Shown one piece after another: positions 10,401 to 18,866 of a stretch of DNA of 64,000 bases (its first letter is position 1; each line of letters starts with the position of its first letter). The notes below the pieces were generated by a model, which worked only from the letters and a program-made list of their open reading frames with translations, was not told the origin of the DNA and searched no databases. Where the stretch lies: positions 3,100,001 to 3,164,000 of the forward strand of contig NZ_CP068760.1 of assembly GCF_016775705.1 (NCBI RefSeq). The letters are read 5' to 3'. Made by a program: the position numbers and the translations under genes. The stretch comes from Chryseobacterium cucumeris (lineage in GTDB: Bacteria > Bacteroidota > Bacteroidia > Flavobacteriales > Weeksellaceae).

Positions 10401-11450
10401 TTATTTAGCAGATGGGTTTACCATTACCGAAGAATTGGAAATACTTTTCATAGACTGAGACTGTTTTCCATCGGAAATGGTTTCTATCTGAGTTGTTTTT
10501 ACGTTGATATTCTGGTTGGTAATCCATCCCGTGCTTTCGTCAAACTTAATGGTTCCGTTCTGAACAAGCTCACTGCTCAGGCTGTGTGTGATAGGTCCCT
10601 GAGTTTTCTTTTCTGTTTTTTTGGGAATACCTCCGGTTACTGCAATTTCTGCAGCTCCGTTTCCTAAGCTTTTCATTACATAATTAGAGGTTACTTTAAC
10701 AGCTCCGCTGGCGTCAGCATTTTCAGAAGTTGACCATTTTTCTCCGATTTTAACTCCTTTTTTAGGAATAATCATCAGGTTTTTATGGAACTGGTCTTTC
10801 AGTACTTTTTCGTTGAAAGACTGCTTAAGGCTTGCTACTACGCTTGCTTTTTCATTGGCATCTTTGATAAGTGTACCAACTGCGTTACCTACTTTTGTGT
10901 AAACAGCATCAAATCCTGTAATAGAAATTACATTCCCTTTTGTATCCATCTTCATCTGAAGTTTGTTTCCGGTAAGCGCTTTGTTTACATTCCAGATCAT
11001 TTTAAGATCATCTTCTTTAGGAAGAGGAAGTTTGGTGTCTACTACTACCGTTTTTCCCTGTGCCGACTGAGAACTTCTCTTTGCTACAAGGTTAAGCGTC
11101 ATTTCATATACGTTTCCTTTGATGTCATCCACTACAAAATTCATCTCATCTGTAGATTCGCTGGTAGCGGTGATGGATTTCCCCTGAGGGTCAGTCATAG
11201 TCTTCACATCTCTCTGATAAGTGGTAAGAGGATATGTTTTACCTTTTTCCAGCTTGAAAGTCTGTGTAATAACTCCCGCAGAATCTTTGATAGCAGGGTT
11301 TTCTGAAACTTTCGCTACAGAATCAGCAGGAACTTCTACCGTTACTGTTTTTCCGGTTTTAGGATCTACTTTCGTTATTTTTGCTGTTTCTTTTTTACAA
11401 GATACAAGAGCTATTGATGATATAAGCGCAAGCGCTGCAATATTCTTCAT
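10401..11450 (-). CDS. DUF6263 family lipoprotein
   Basis: A 349-residue secreted lipoprotein. The signal peptide MKNIAALALISSIALVSCKK has its lipobox Cys at 18. The mature part is rich in Lys, Thr and beta-strand-like stretches and contains GEKWSTSENADASG near residue 240, the type of pattern seen in DUF6263 proteins of Bacteroidota. It is 15 bp downstream of the serine hydrolase gene and may share its transcript. Function unknown. Confidence 0.75.
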   Translation of the reverse strand: MKNIAALALISSIALVSCKKETAKITKVDPKTGKTVTVEVPADSVAKVSENPAIKDSAGVITQTFKLEKGKTYPLTTYQRDVKTMTDPQGKSITATSESTDEMNFVVDDIKGNVYEMTLNLVAKRSSQSAQGKTVVVDTKLPLPKEDDLKMIWNVNKALTGNKLQMKMDTKGNVISITGFDAVYTKVGNAVGTLIKDANEKASVVASLKQSFNEKVLKDQFHKNLMIIPKKGVKIGEKWSTSENADASGAVKVTSNYVMKSLGNGAAEIAVTGGIPKKTEKKTQGPITHSLSSELVQNGTIKFDESTGWITNQNINVKTTQIETISDGKQSQSMKSISNSSVMVNPSAK

Positions 11451-11465
11451 TCGATTTTTTTAACT

Positions 11466-12587
11466 TTATTTTTTACTACTGTTTCTTAATATATTATCTG
11501 CGATGTCGTGCAGTTTTCCCTGAGATTCTCCATCCGATTCATTGGAAAGTACTACGACTCCCATGTTTTTTGATGGATATATCTGAAGAACACTTGAAAA
11601 ACCAAATGTACCTCCTGTATGATAAACGGTTTCAGTTCCATCTTCATAGGTGTGCAATCTCCAATATAATCCAATAGCATCTCCTTCACTTTTTACAAAA
11701 GGAGTATGGGATGCTTTCACATATTTATTGTTCTCATCCAGATGATACTGCATGTATTTCACAAGATCTCCTGTAGTAGAAATGATTCCTCCTGCAGGAG
11801 CAAAAATGGTTGTGAAATTTCTGGGCATTATCTTTCCTTTTTCGTTATAACGAGTCAATAGCTGTGCAGAATTCGTACCAATAATAGTATGATTCATTTT
11901 CAGAGGCTTTGTGATATACTCTGAAAGCAGGTTTTCATAGCTTGTATGATATACTTTTTCCAGGATATCCCCGGCAATCTGTGTTCCGACATTGGAATAT
12001 TTATATTCTGTTCCGGGTACAAAATCCACTTTAGCCTGATGAAGATCCTCATAAAAATTCTTTTTTGAATAGTTTTTATAAAAATCCGACAATGCGAGGG
12101 CAACAGAGTCCATCGGTTTTTTGAATGTTTCAGACTGATCCGGTAAAAACTGAGGCAATCCTGATGAATGATTGGTTAGATTACCGATTGTTATCGGGTG
12201 CTTTTCAAATTCAAGATTAGGATAATTTCCATCCAGATATTTCCGGATATCATCATCCATTTTGATTTTACCATCTACTAAAGCATGAGCCAGAAGTGTT
12301 CCGGTAAAGGTCTTTGTGATGGATGCAATCTCATATGGACTTTGGGAGGTTGGAAGTTCTGATTTCCCTATTTCTGTTGTCCCATAATTATAAAAATAAC
12401 TTTTACCATCTTTAAAAATGCCTATTGAAATTCCTACACGTGCAGGATCCTGCATATAAGCAACAGCTTCTTTCTGAACCATCTTATCAAGATCAGTGGC
12501 AAGACGGTTGTCTGTTGCTGTTTTTTTTGTCTGGGCATTAAAAGCCAACGGGACAAAAAATAAAGGTAAAAGTGATTGTATTTTCAT
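11466..12587 (-). CDS. Serine hydrolase, beta-lactamase/class C fold
   Basis: A 373-residue exported enzyme of the serine beta-lactamase-like family. After a signal peptide ending near residue 18, the catalytic motif SITK (Ser-x-x-Lys, near residue 90) is followed by the YxN-type motif YKYSN near 195 and HTGG near 323 in place of the KTG triad. These three motifs in order define penicillin-binding-protein-like hydrolases, which include D-amino-acid amidases, esterases and AmpC enzymes. No evidence points to true beta-lactamase activity. It begins 2 bp after rlmB on the same strand, so the two are probably cotranscribed. Confidence 0.85.
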   Translation of the reverse strand: MKIQSLLPLFFVPLAFNAQTKKTATDNRLATDLDKMVQKEAVAYMQDPARVGISIGIFKDGKSYFYNYGTTEIGKSELPTSQSPYEIASITKTFTGTLLAHALVDGKIKMDDDIRKYLDGNYPNLEFEKHPITIGNLTNHSSGLPQFLPDQSETFKKPMDSVALALSDFYKNYSKKNFYEDLHQAKVDFVPGTEYKYSNVGTQIAGDILEKVYHTSYENLLSEYITKPLKMNHTIIGTNSAQLLTRYNEKGKIMPRNFTTIFAPAGGIISTTGDLVKYMQYHLDENNKYVKASHTPFVKSEGDAIGLYWRLHTYEDGTETVYHTGGTFGFSSVLQIYPSKNMGVVVLSNESDGESQGKLHDIADNILRNSSKK

Positions 12588-12589
12588 GG

Positions 12590-13339
12590 TTATGGATTAG
12601 GTATCACGGACATTTTCTGTCTTACCGCTTCATACAAAATCGCTCCACATGCTACAGAAACATTCAGGGATTGTGTTTTTCCTTCAATAGGAAGTTTTAT
12701 TTTTTCATCAGCATGATGTAATACTTCTTTAGAAATTCCGGTTTCCTCATTTCCCATAACGATAGCACATGGCTCTGTCATATTAACATCATAGATCAGT
12801 TTCTGGGCTTTTTCACTCGCTGCATATACGGAAATTCCGCTTTGCTGAAGGAAATCTACCGTGTGGGCAAGATTGTTTTCCTTACATATTTTGATATTGT
12901 ATATTGCTCCGGCAGAAGTTTTTATCGCATCGGAATTGATAGGAGCAGCTCCTTTTTCAGGAATAATAACTGCATCTATTCCTACGCATTCCGCTGTTCT
13001 GCAGATGGCTCCAAAGTTTCTTACATCGGTAAGTCTGTCCAGAATTAAAAGGAAAGGTGTTTTTCCCTGTTCGAATAATTGTGGAACAATATCCTCCACT
13101 TTATGAAACGGTACATCCGAAATAAAAGCTACCACACCCTGGTGGTTTTTTCTTGTAAAACGGTTCAGTTTTTCAACCGGAACATAATTGGGACGGATTT
13201 TATTTTTCGCTAAAATGGCTTTTAATTCAGCATAAATAGGACCCTGAAGTGCATTCTGCACAAAGATCTTGTCAATCGTTTTTCCCGCTTCAATTGCTTC
13301 AATCACGGGACGTAGCCCGAAAATAAAATCGTCTTTCAT
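12590..13339 (-). CDS. rlmB: 23S rRNA (guanosine-2'-O-)-methyltransferase RlmB
   Basis: A 249-residue SPOUT-class methyltransferase that methylates G2251 (E. coli numbering) of 23S rRNA. The N-terminal substrate-binding domain (about 1-75) starts with FGLRPVIEAIEAG. The SPOUT motifs are all present: DRLTDVRNFGAICRTAE near 100-117, MGNEETGIS near 195-203, and the knot segment PIEGKTQSLNVSVACGAIL near 216-234. Length matches the family. It heads a short run of same-strand genes with the serine hydrolase. Confidence 0.92.
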   Translation of the reverse strand: MKDDFIFGLRPVIEAIEAGKTIDKIFVQNALQGPIYAELKAILAKNKIRPNYVPVEKLNRFTRKNHQGVVAFISDVPFHKVEDIVPQLFEQGKTPFLLILDRLTDVRNFGAICRTAECVGIDAVIIPEKGAAPINSDAIKTSAGAIYNIKICKENNLAHTVDFLQQSGISVYAASEKAQKLIYDVNMTEPCAIVMGNEETGISKEVLHHADEKIKLPIEGKTQSLNVSVACGAILYEAVRQKMSVIPNP

Positions 13340-13357
13340 TGAGTTGTTAAAATTTTA

Positions 13358-13402
13358 TGTTTAAGGTTCAAAGTCTAAAGTTCAAAGTTTAAAGTTTTGA
13401 AT
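13358..13402. repeat. Left inverted repeat flanking the four-helix-bundle gene
   Basis: A low-complexity block made of TTCAAAGTTTAAAGTT-like words. The segment 13379-13400 is the inverse of the block at 13796-13828 on the other side of the gene. The two blocks together bracket the gene almost exactly. Confidence 0.6.
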
Positions 13403-13795
13403 TTAAGGTTTGTACTTTGTTCCTTTTAAATCTGTTGTATTTAAATATTTTATAAAAGAGCTGATCTTTTTACTTAACGTTTCTGTCTGCTCAATTAATG
13501 TTTCAAATTTTTCCTGCGAAATAAAGCTCCTGTCAAAAACTCTATACAATTGTGATCTGGTTTCTCCACAGGAAGCTTTCGCAATAGAAAGAAATTGTAT
13601 AAATTCTTTATTCCCGTTTCTTTCAAATCCTTCGGCAATATTATCCATTACAGACCCCGAAGATCCATCGATTTGATTGCTAAGTTTAAAATTATTCTTA
13701 AGGTTGGTAGATTCAATAATACTATAAATCTCATGACAAAGCTGTCGGGATAATTTCCAGATCTCTAAATCCTCAAATCTCTTAATATTCCCCAT
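13403..13795 (-). CDS. Four-helix-bundle protein, S23/IVS type
   Basis: A 130-residue helical protein of the four-helix-bundle family first known from proteins encoded in 23S rRNA intervening sequences. Typical features are the N-terminal [19 protein letters not shown], the central [21 protein letters not shown] and the [20 protein letters not shown] segment. Here it stands free of any rRNA gene. It is closely bracketed by inverted repeats, as if the gene and its repeats move or spread as one unit. Related bundles also occur in retroelement accessory proteins, but no reverse transcriptase lies nearby. Confidence 0.85.
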   Translation of the reverse strand: MGNIKRFEDLEIWKLSRQLCHEIYSIIESTNLKNNFKLSNQIDGSSGSVMDNIAEGFERNGNKEFIQFLSIAKASCGETRSQLYRVFDRSFISQEKFETLIEQTETLSKKISSFIKYLNTTDLKGTKYKP

Positions 13796-13828
13796 AACCT
13801 TAAACTTTAAATCTTAAACTTTGAACTA
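13796..13828. repeat. Right inverted repeat flanking the four-helix-bundle gene
   Basis: The block AACCTTAAACTTTAAATC and following bases through TTTGAAC is the inverse complement of the left block at 13358-13402. It touches the gene's start codon and overlaps the stop codon of the DinB-like gene. Confidence 0.6.
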
Positions 13829-14296
13829 ATACTTCTCTCCTAAAATTGCTCTTTTTTGTGCCATCACATATCCATAGTGAAGGGTTTCGTGCATATTGTT
13901 GAAGATGATGGCATCCTGGATGCTTTTCAGATCCATTCCGAAACTTGTGGTATAAGGAGTATAGTCTGAGAAGAAATCACTGTCATAATCCTTCATTAAA
14001 ATCTTTGAAGTTTCGGTAAGTAAAAATTCTAAATCTTCCACTTCTGATTTCTGAACATTTAAGTTGGGTAAAGTCCCTTTCTTATAGGTTTCAATCCAAT
14101 ACTTGTCTATACGGAAAGGATTTCCGCTCAGGTAATAGTGCAATAGCTGCTGTGTGGCAACAGTATGAGCAATATTCCAGTAAATATTGTTGTTGAAACC
14201 ATCCGGAATCAGGATCAGATCTTCATGAGAGGTATTCTGAAGGATATCTAAAAGGTTCTTTCTAACCTGTCTGTGTGCTTGAAAATGATAATTCAT
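13826..14296 (-). CDS. DinB family protein
   Basis: A 156-residue four-helix DinB/YfiT-type protein. The expected metal-binding triad is seen as His44 (WNIAHTVATQQL) and His136 and His140 (NNMHETLHYGYV). Members include thiol-dependent S-transferases such as bacillithiol transferases as well as damage-inducible proteins of unknown role. A TTG-N20-TATTTTTG promoter stands just upstream. Family call is firm; the substrate is unknown, though a thiol link would fit the YpdA gene about 9 kb away. Confidence 0.82.
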   Translation of the reverse strand: MNYHFQAHRQVRKNLLDILQNTSHEDLILIPDGFNNNIYWNIAHTVATQQLLHYYLSGNPFRIDKYWIETYKKGTLPNLNVQKSEVEDLEFLLTETSKILMKDYDSDFFSDYTPYTTSFGMDLKSIQDAIIFNNMHETLHYGYVMAQKRAILGEKY

Positions 14297-14316
14297 TTTG
14301 CAAAATTTTTAATCAC

Positions 14317-14347
14317 CAAAAATAGTTTAATAAACTGGAAATGACAA
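14317..14347 (-). promoter_or_regulatory. Bacteroidota-type promoter for the DinB-like gene
   Basis: Reading the minus strand, TTG (14347-14345) is followed after 20 nt by TATTTTTG (14324-14317), matching the flavobacterial consensus TTG-N17-23-TAnnTTTG. The start codon follows about 20 nt further on. Confidence 0.6.
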
Positions 14348-14547
14348 TTTTTGAGCAGGAGATTAAATCAAATTTTATATATTTTTATGAAAAAATCAGA
14401 TCATACTATTGAGTTTTAAGACTTCAGCAGTTCTGCAAGTTGTATCAATACGGGATTTTTTAACAAACTTTAACTCAAAAATGGCATTTATTATGTTGAT
14501 TAATGCAAGTATTTATCAGAAATTTACCACTTATTTTAAATCAAGCT

Positions 14548-15552
14548 ATGTCAGAGATATATCAAGCTGAAGATATCCGCCAATTGACGGAAAAAGTAAA
14601 AGAAAAAAACTACTTATTTACTCTTCTGAGACAGGAAATCAACAAAGTTATTATCGGACAGGAATACATGGTAGACCGTCTTTTGGTAGGGCTTTTGGGA
14701 AACGGACACGTTCTTCTTGAAGGAGTACCGGGACTGGCTAAAACCTTAGCGATAAAAACATTGGCAGATGCTGTTCATGGAGATTTTTCAAGGATTCAGT
14801 TTACACCGGATTTACTTCCTGCAGACGTAGTGGGAACGATGATTTTCAATATCAAAGACAATGATTTTTCTATAAAAAAAGGGCCGGTATTTGCGAATTT
14901 TGTTTTGGCGGACGAGATCAACCGTGCGCCGGCAAAAGTACAGTCAGCGCTTCTGGAGGTCATGCAGGAAAAACAGGTGACGATTGGTGACGAAACCATG
15001 AAGCTTCCAAAACCGTTCCTGGTATTGGCGACACAAAACCCTATTGACCAGGAAGGAACTTACCTGCTTCCTGAAGCACAAAGCGACCGTTTTATGCTGA
15101 AGTGTACCATAGATTATCCTGCTTTTGAAGATGAAAGACAGGTGATGAGAATGGTTTCAACCTCACACCAGCCAACGGTTAAGCCTGTAATCTCCCTTCA
15201 GGATATTGTAGATGCAAAAGAACTGATCAATCAGATTTATCTCGACGAGAAAATTGAAAAATATATCCTGGATATGGTGTTCGCAACACGTTATCCGGAA
15301 AATTACGGTCTTTCTGAACTTAAAAATTATATCAGCTTCGGAGCTTCTCCAAGAGCATCCATCAACCTTGCTATTGCTTCAAGAGCCTACGCCTTCTTAA
15401 AAGGAAGAGCATTTGTCATTCCGGAAGATGTAAAAGCATTGGCAAAAGATGTATTGAGACACAGAATGGGATTGACCTTTGAAGCAGAAGCGGAAGAGAT
15501 CACAACTGAGGAAATTATCAATAGAATTTTAGCAAAAATACAGGCACCATAA
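14548..15552 (+). CDS. MoxR family AAA+ ATPase of the Bat operon
   Basis: A 334-residue AAA+ chaperone-like ATPase. Walker A GVPGLAKT lies at 59-66, Walker B with the ADEINR motif at 121-126, and the sensor 1 segment LATQNPIDQEGTY follows. The ATG at 14548 (MSEIYQAED) is preferred over the in-frame ATG at 14503 because family members start there and the extra 15 residues look unlike them. MoxR proteins act with von Willebrand factor A domain partners; those are encoded downstream in the same operon. It overlaps the next gene by one base (TAATG). Confidence 0.9.
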   Translation: MSEIYQAEDIRQLTEKVKEKNYLFTLLRQEINKVIIGQEYMVDRLLVGLLGNGHVLLEGVPGLAKTLAIKTLADAVHGDFSRIQFTPDLLPADVVGTMIFNIKDNDFSIKKGPVFANFVLADEINRAPAKVQSALLEVMQEKQVTIGDETMKLPKPFLVLATQNPIDQEGTYLLPEAQSDRFMLKCTIDYPAFEDERQVMRMVSTSHQPTVKPVISLQDIVDAKELINQIYLDEKIEKYILDMVFATRYPENYGLSELKNYISFGASPRASINLAIASRAYAFLKGRAFVIPEDVKALAKDVLRHRMGLTFEAEAEEITTEEIINRILAKIQAP

Positions 15553-16010
15553 TGAGTGATGTGATCATAAGAAAAGCAGTTCAGCAGGACTGTGCTGCTA
15601 TGCTGGATTTGATAAAAGAATTGGCAGAATATGAAAAAGCACTGCATGAAGTAACCGTGACTTTAGAGGATTTTACTCAGGATGGTTTTGGTACTTCTCC
15701 TGTTTGGGGAGCTTTTGTAGCGGAATATGAAGGAGAAATAGTTGGAATATCCCTGTATTACGACAGATATTCAACCTGGAAAGGAAGAAGGCTGTATCTT
15801 GAAGATCTTGTAGTAACTGAAAAGCTAAGAGGAAAGCAGATTGGAAAAAAATTATTTGATGCAACACTGGAATATGGTCAAACCAATAATTACAGTGGAA
15901 TGGTGTTTCAGGTATTAAACTGGAATGAGCCAGCCATCAATTTTTATAAAAAATACAACACAAAGTTTGATAATGAGTGGTCGAACGTATCCATTGAGTT
16001 TAATGACTAA
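15552..16010 (+). CDS. GNAT acetyltransferase, spermidine/diamine SAT1-like
   Basis: A 152-residue GNAT N-acetyltransferase whose motifs follow eukaryotic SAT1 (spermidine/spermine N1-acetyltransferase) and thialysine acetyltransferases closely: LIKELAEYEKA near the N-terminus, YYDRYSTWKGRRLYLEDLVV in the middle, the CoA-binding LRGKQIGKKLF, and WNEPAINFYKK near residue 126. A polyamine, diamine or thialysine substrate is inferred. It is translationally coupled to moxR and lies inside the Bat operon, which is not a usual member of that operon. Confidence 0.82.
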   Translation: MSDVIIRKAVQQDCAAMLDLIKELAEYEKALHEVTVTLEDFTQDGFGTSPVWGAFVAEYEGEIVGISLYYDRYSTWKGRRLYLEDLVVTEKLRGKQIGKKLFDATLEYGQTNNYSGMVFQVLNWNEPAINFYKKYNTKFDNEWSNVSIEFND

Positions 16011-16064
16011 CCCAAAACCCGGATTCCGAAACTAGAACATTAAACTTTGAATTTGAATTCGTCT

Positions 16065-16928
16065 ATGCAGATAAAAGATATTGTAAAAAAAGTAAAGCAG
16101 ATTGAAATCCGTACCAGAAAAAAGACGGAGGCTGCTTTGATGGGGCAATATCACAGCGCTTTTAAAGGACAGGGGATGACTTTCTCTGAAGTTCGTCCTT
16201 ATCAGTTTGGAGATGAGATCAGAAGAATCGACTGGAATAAAACCGCACGTTTCCGTGAACCATTCGTAAAAGTAATGGAAGAAGAAAGGGAACTGACAAT
16301 GATGATTCTTGTGGATATTTCCGCTTCCATGGATTATGGAACAAAAGTCCAGCTGAAAAGGGAATATGTAGCTGAAATTGCCGCCAGTTTAGGATTTTCA
16401 GCAGCTGGTAATAATGATAAAGTAGGATTGATCCTGTTTGCTGATAAAGTATATAAAGTCATTCCTCCTCAAAAAGGAAGAAAACACATTCTTTCCATTA
16501 TCAGTAATATTCTCACTGCAGATTATGTTCCGGCAGAATCTAAAATAGACAAGGCAATGGAATATATGATGGGAATTTTTAAAAGAAAATCTCTGGTATT
16601 TCTGTTTTCAGATTTTGAGGATGCCTATGACTCCAAAATGCTGAGAGTAGCTTCAAAGAAACATCAGTTGCTGGGAATGAGGATTTATGATGAAAAAGAT
16701 AATGAAATCCCTGACGTTGGGTATGCCCGATTACTTGATGTAGAAACCGGAAAAGAGATCTGGGCCAATACTTCCAGTGCAAGATGGCGGTATACCTTCG
16801 CAGAAGCTCAAAAACAAAAACTCAGAGCGCTGGAAGAAGACTTTGCCAACAGCTCTGCCAGTTTTATGAATATCAATACCGGTTCGGATTATTCAAAATT
16901 ATTGTATAATTACTTTCAGAAAAAATAA
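16065..16928 (+). CDS. DUF58 domain protein of the Bat operon
   Basis: A 287-residue protein of the DUF58 family, with a degenerate von Willebrand A-like fold. The signature RPYQFGDEIRRIDWNKTARF lies at 44-63, followed by VDISASMD at 83-90, a MIDAS-like DxSxS motif. The ATG at 16065 is chosen over an upstream in-frame TTG at 16047. In Bacteroidota and proteobacteria this gene follows moxR and its product is thought to be a MoxR partner. It has no clear membrane segment and is probably cytoplasmic or peripheral. Confidence 0.87.
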   Translation: MQIKDIVKKVKQIEIRTRKKTEAALMGQYHSAFKGQGMTFSEVRPYQFGDEIRRIDWNKTARFREPFVKVMEEERELTMMILVDISASMDYGTKVQLKREYVAEIAASLGFSAAGNNDKVGLILFADKVYKVIPPQKGRKHILSIISNILTADYVPAESKIDKAMEYMMGIFKRKSLVFLFSDFEDAYDSKMLRVASKKHQLLGMRIYDEKDNEIPDVGYARLLDVETGKEIWANTSSARWRYTFAEAQKQKLRALEEDFANSSASFMNINTGSDYSKLLYNYFQKK

Positions 16929-16984
16929 CATCGGGCTGAGCCCGTAACTTAAAAACATCAGGCGTTTTGCCTTATTATTTAACA

Positions 16985-17881
16985 TTGAGAAAAATACTTT
17001 TAATATTATCTTTTCTGATCTGTGCAAATGCTTTTTCACAGATATTATCCTCTAACGTAGAAAAGAAAACCCTTGCTCTCGGAGAAATCAATCATCTTAC
17101 CATAAAGATTGATAACCTTAATGAGCAACAGGTAACTTCAGCAGCCAAAAATGAGCTGCTACCTTTTCATTTTGAAGAAACCAAAGACAGTATCGGACAA
17201 ACGGCTAACACCTATGAAAGGAAGATAGAATTTGCTGTTTTTGAAGAAGGAAAATTTACCATTCCGGAACTGGAATTCAAAGTAGGTGACAGAATACTTA
17301 AAACGATTCCTTACGAAATAGATGTTATTAATACGGCTCAAAAAGCAGATCAGATTAATGATATCATGAATAATAAGCAGGTGAAACTTGAACCCAAAGA
17401 TTATTGGGAGCTTTATAAGTTTTATATCCTTGCTGTATTGGCTGGTATTGCACTGGTTATTGCTATTATTATGTTTGTAAAATGGGGAAGAAAATCAAAG
17501 AGTTCTCCTGTAGTGGCAACCAACCAGACCTTAAAAGAGCTCGACTCTCTTAAAAAGAAAAAATATATTGAACGAGGAAACTTCCGTTCGTTTTATGTGG
17601 AACTGATCGATATTTCCAGAACCTTCATTACAAAACAATACTGCCTTCCTGCAGATGTACTTCTTACCGATGATCTTATTGAGGTCATGAAAAAAAATAA
17701 TACCATCTCGCAGGACAACGAAAAAATAATAGAAGATGTTTTCCTTAGGGGAGACCTGGTGAAATTTGCCAAAACATTTCCTGATCAGGAAACCATGGAA
17801 AGAGATTTTGCCAATATCAGAGATTTTGTGAAAAGATCATCCAAAGATTTAGAATTCGAAAACTTAAGAAAGGATGTTTAA
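16985..17881 (+). CDS. BatD-like membrane protein of the Bat operon
   Basis: A roughly 298-residue protein with an N-terminal signal peptide (RKILLILSFLICANAFSQ), an extracytoplasmic beta-rich domain to about 125, one membrane helix near residues 145-165, and a cytoplasmic helical domain. It corresponds to the small protein found between DUF58 and batA in Bacteroidota Bat operons (DUF4381/BatD-like). Both possible starts are TTG (16967 and 16985); the inner one gives the more typical signal peptide. It overlaps batA by 8 bp. Confidence 0.78.
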   Translation: MRKILLILSFLICANAFSQILSSNVEKKTLALGEINHLTIKIDNLNEQQVTSAAKNELLPFHFEETKDSIGQTANTYERKIEFAVFEEGKFTIPELEFKVGDRILKTIPYEIDVINTAQKADQINDIMNNKQVKLEPKDYWELYKFYILAVLAGIALVIAIIMFVKWGRKSKSSPVVATNQTLKELDSLKKKKYIERGNFRSFYVELIDISRTFITKQYCLPADVLLTDDLIEVMKKNNTISQDNEKIIEDVFLRGDLVKFAKTFPDQETMERDFANIRDFVKRSSKDLEFENLRKDV

Positions 17882-18866
17882 TTTTGAGTTTTACAGCCCA
17901 TGGTTTTTGCTGCTTTTTCTGCTGTTTATTCCACTTTTAATTAAAGATATTGGAAAAAATAAAAGAAAGGGTATAAAAGTTCCTACCATAAAAAATATGG
18001 ATCACAGCGGGAGTATCCAGGGTGTGCTTTTTTTGCTGAAAATATCAAAATATATCATTCTTTCTGCGTTGATTATTGCCATGGCAAGGCCGAGAACGTT
18101 TACCATTTCTCAGGACAGAGATGATACAAAGGGAGTCGATATTATGTTATCCATTGATGTTTCTCTTAGTATGCTGGCGAAGGATCTGAGCCCGGACAGA
18201 ATTACCGCCCTGAAGAATATTGCTGTAAAATTTGTTCAGAAACGTCCCAATGACAGGATAGGAGTGGTAGCATATGCTGCAGAAGCGTTCACAAAAGTTC
18301 CGGTAACCTCAGATCACCAGGTAGTTATTGATGAAATTAAAAATCTGAATTCTGCAGGTCTTGAACCTGGAACAGCTATCGGTGAAGGACTCTCAGTAGC
18401 AGTGAATCATTTGATTAAAAGTAAAGCCAAAAGTAAAGTGGTGATCCTGATGACGGATGGGGTAAGCAATATTCAGAATGCGATTCCACCACAGGTTGCT
18501 GCCGAACTGGCAAAAAATAATAATATAAAGGTATATTCAATCGGAATTGGAACCAATGGCTATGCGCTGATGCCGACATCGCAGGATATTTTTGGAGATC
18601 TTATTTTTACTGAAACAGAGGTTACCATTGATGAAAATACCTTGAGAGAAATAGCTCAGACAACGGGAGGCAGATATTTCAGAGCTACCTCAAACAGCAG
18701 TCTGGAAGAAGTATATAATGAGATTAACCAATTGGAAAAATCTGATGTAAAGGTTTCCAAGCTGTACAATTATGAAGAGTATTTCAAAATATTCCTTTGG
18801 GTTGCACTGGCCATGCTGGTGCTGGATGCATTGTTGAGATGGGTGTTTTATAAAATTTTAAGCTGA
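17874..18866 (+). CDS. batA: BatA, von Willebrand factor A membrane protein
   Basis: A 330-residue membrane-anchored VWA protein. Two helices (about 8-23 and 55-71) precede the VWA domain, whose MIDAS motif DVSLS is at 95-99, and a further helix lies near 307-328. BatA and BatB form the extracytoplasmic VWA pair of the Bacteroides aerotolerance-type operon, linked to oxygen tolerance and envelope stress in some species. The gene overlaps its upstream neighbour by 8 bp and batB by 1 bp, so translation is coupled. Confidence 0.9.
   Translation: MFNFEFYSPWFLLLFLLFIPLLIKDIGKNKRKGIKVPTIKNMDHSGSIQGVLFLLKISKYIILSALIIAMARPRTFTISQDRDDTKGVDIMLSIDVSLSMLAKDLSPDRITALKNIAVKFVQKRPNDRIGVVAYAAEAFTKVPVTSDHQVVIDEIKNLNSAGLEPGTAIGEGLSVAVNHLIKSKAKSKVVILMTDGVSNIQNAIPPQVAAELAKNNNIKVYSIGIGTNGYALMPTSQDIFGDLIFTETEVTIDENTLREIAQTTGGRYFRATSNSSLEEVYNEINQLEKSDVKVSKLYNYEEYFKIFLWVALAMLVLDALLRWVFYKILS

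Noticed and set aside
11466..12587. Serine hydrolase as a true beta-lactamase resistance gene
   Set aside because: The SxxK and YxN motifs define the wider family only; HTGG and the lack of AmpC-specific segments give no support for resistance.
12842..13106. Plus-strand ORFs over rlmB
   Set aside because: They are frame shadows of rlmB, which has all family motifs on the minus strand.
13403..13795. Four-helix-bundle gene as accessory protein of a diversity-generating retroelement
   Set aside because: No reverse transcriptase, template repeat or variable repeat lies anywhere in the window, and the sequence fits the S23/IVS type better.
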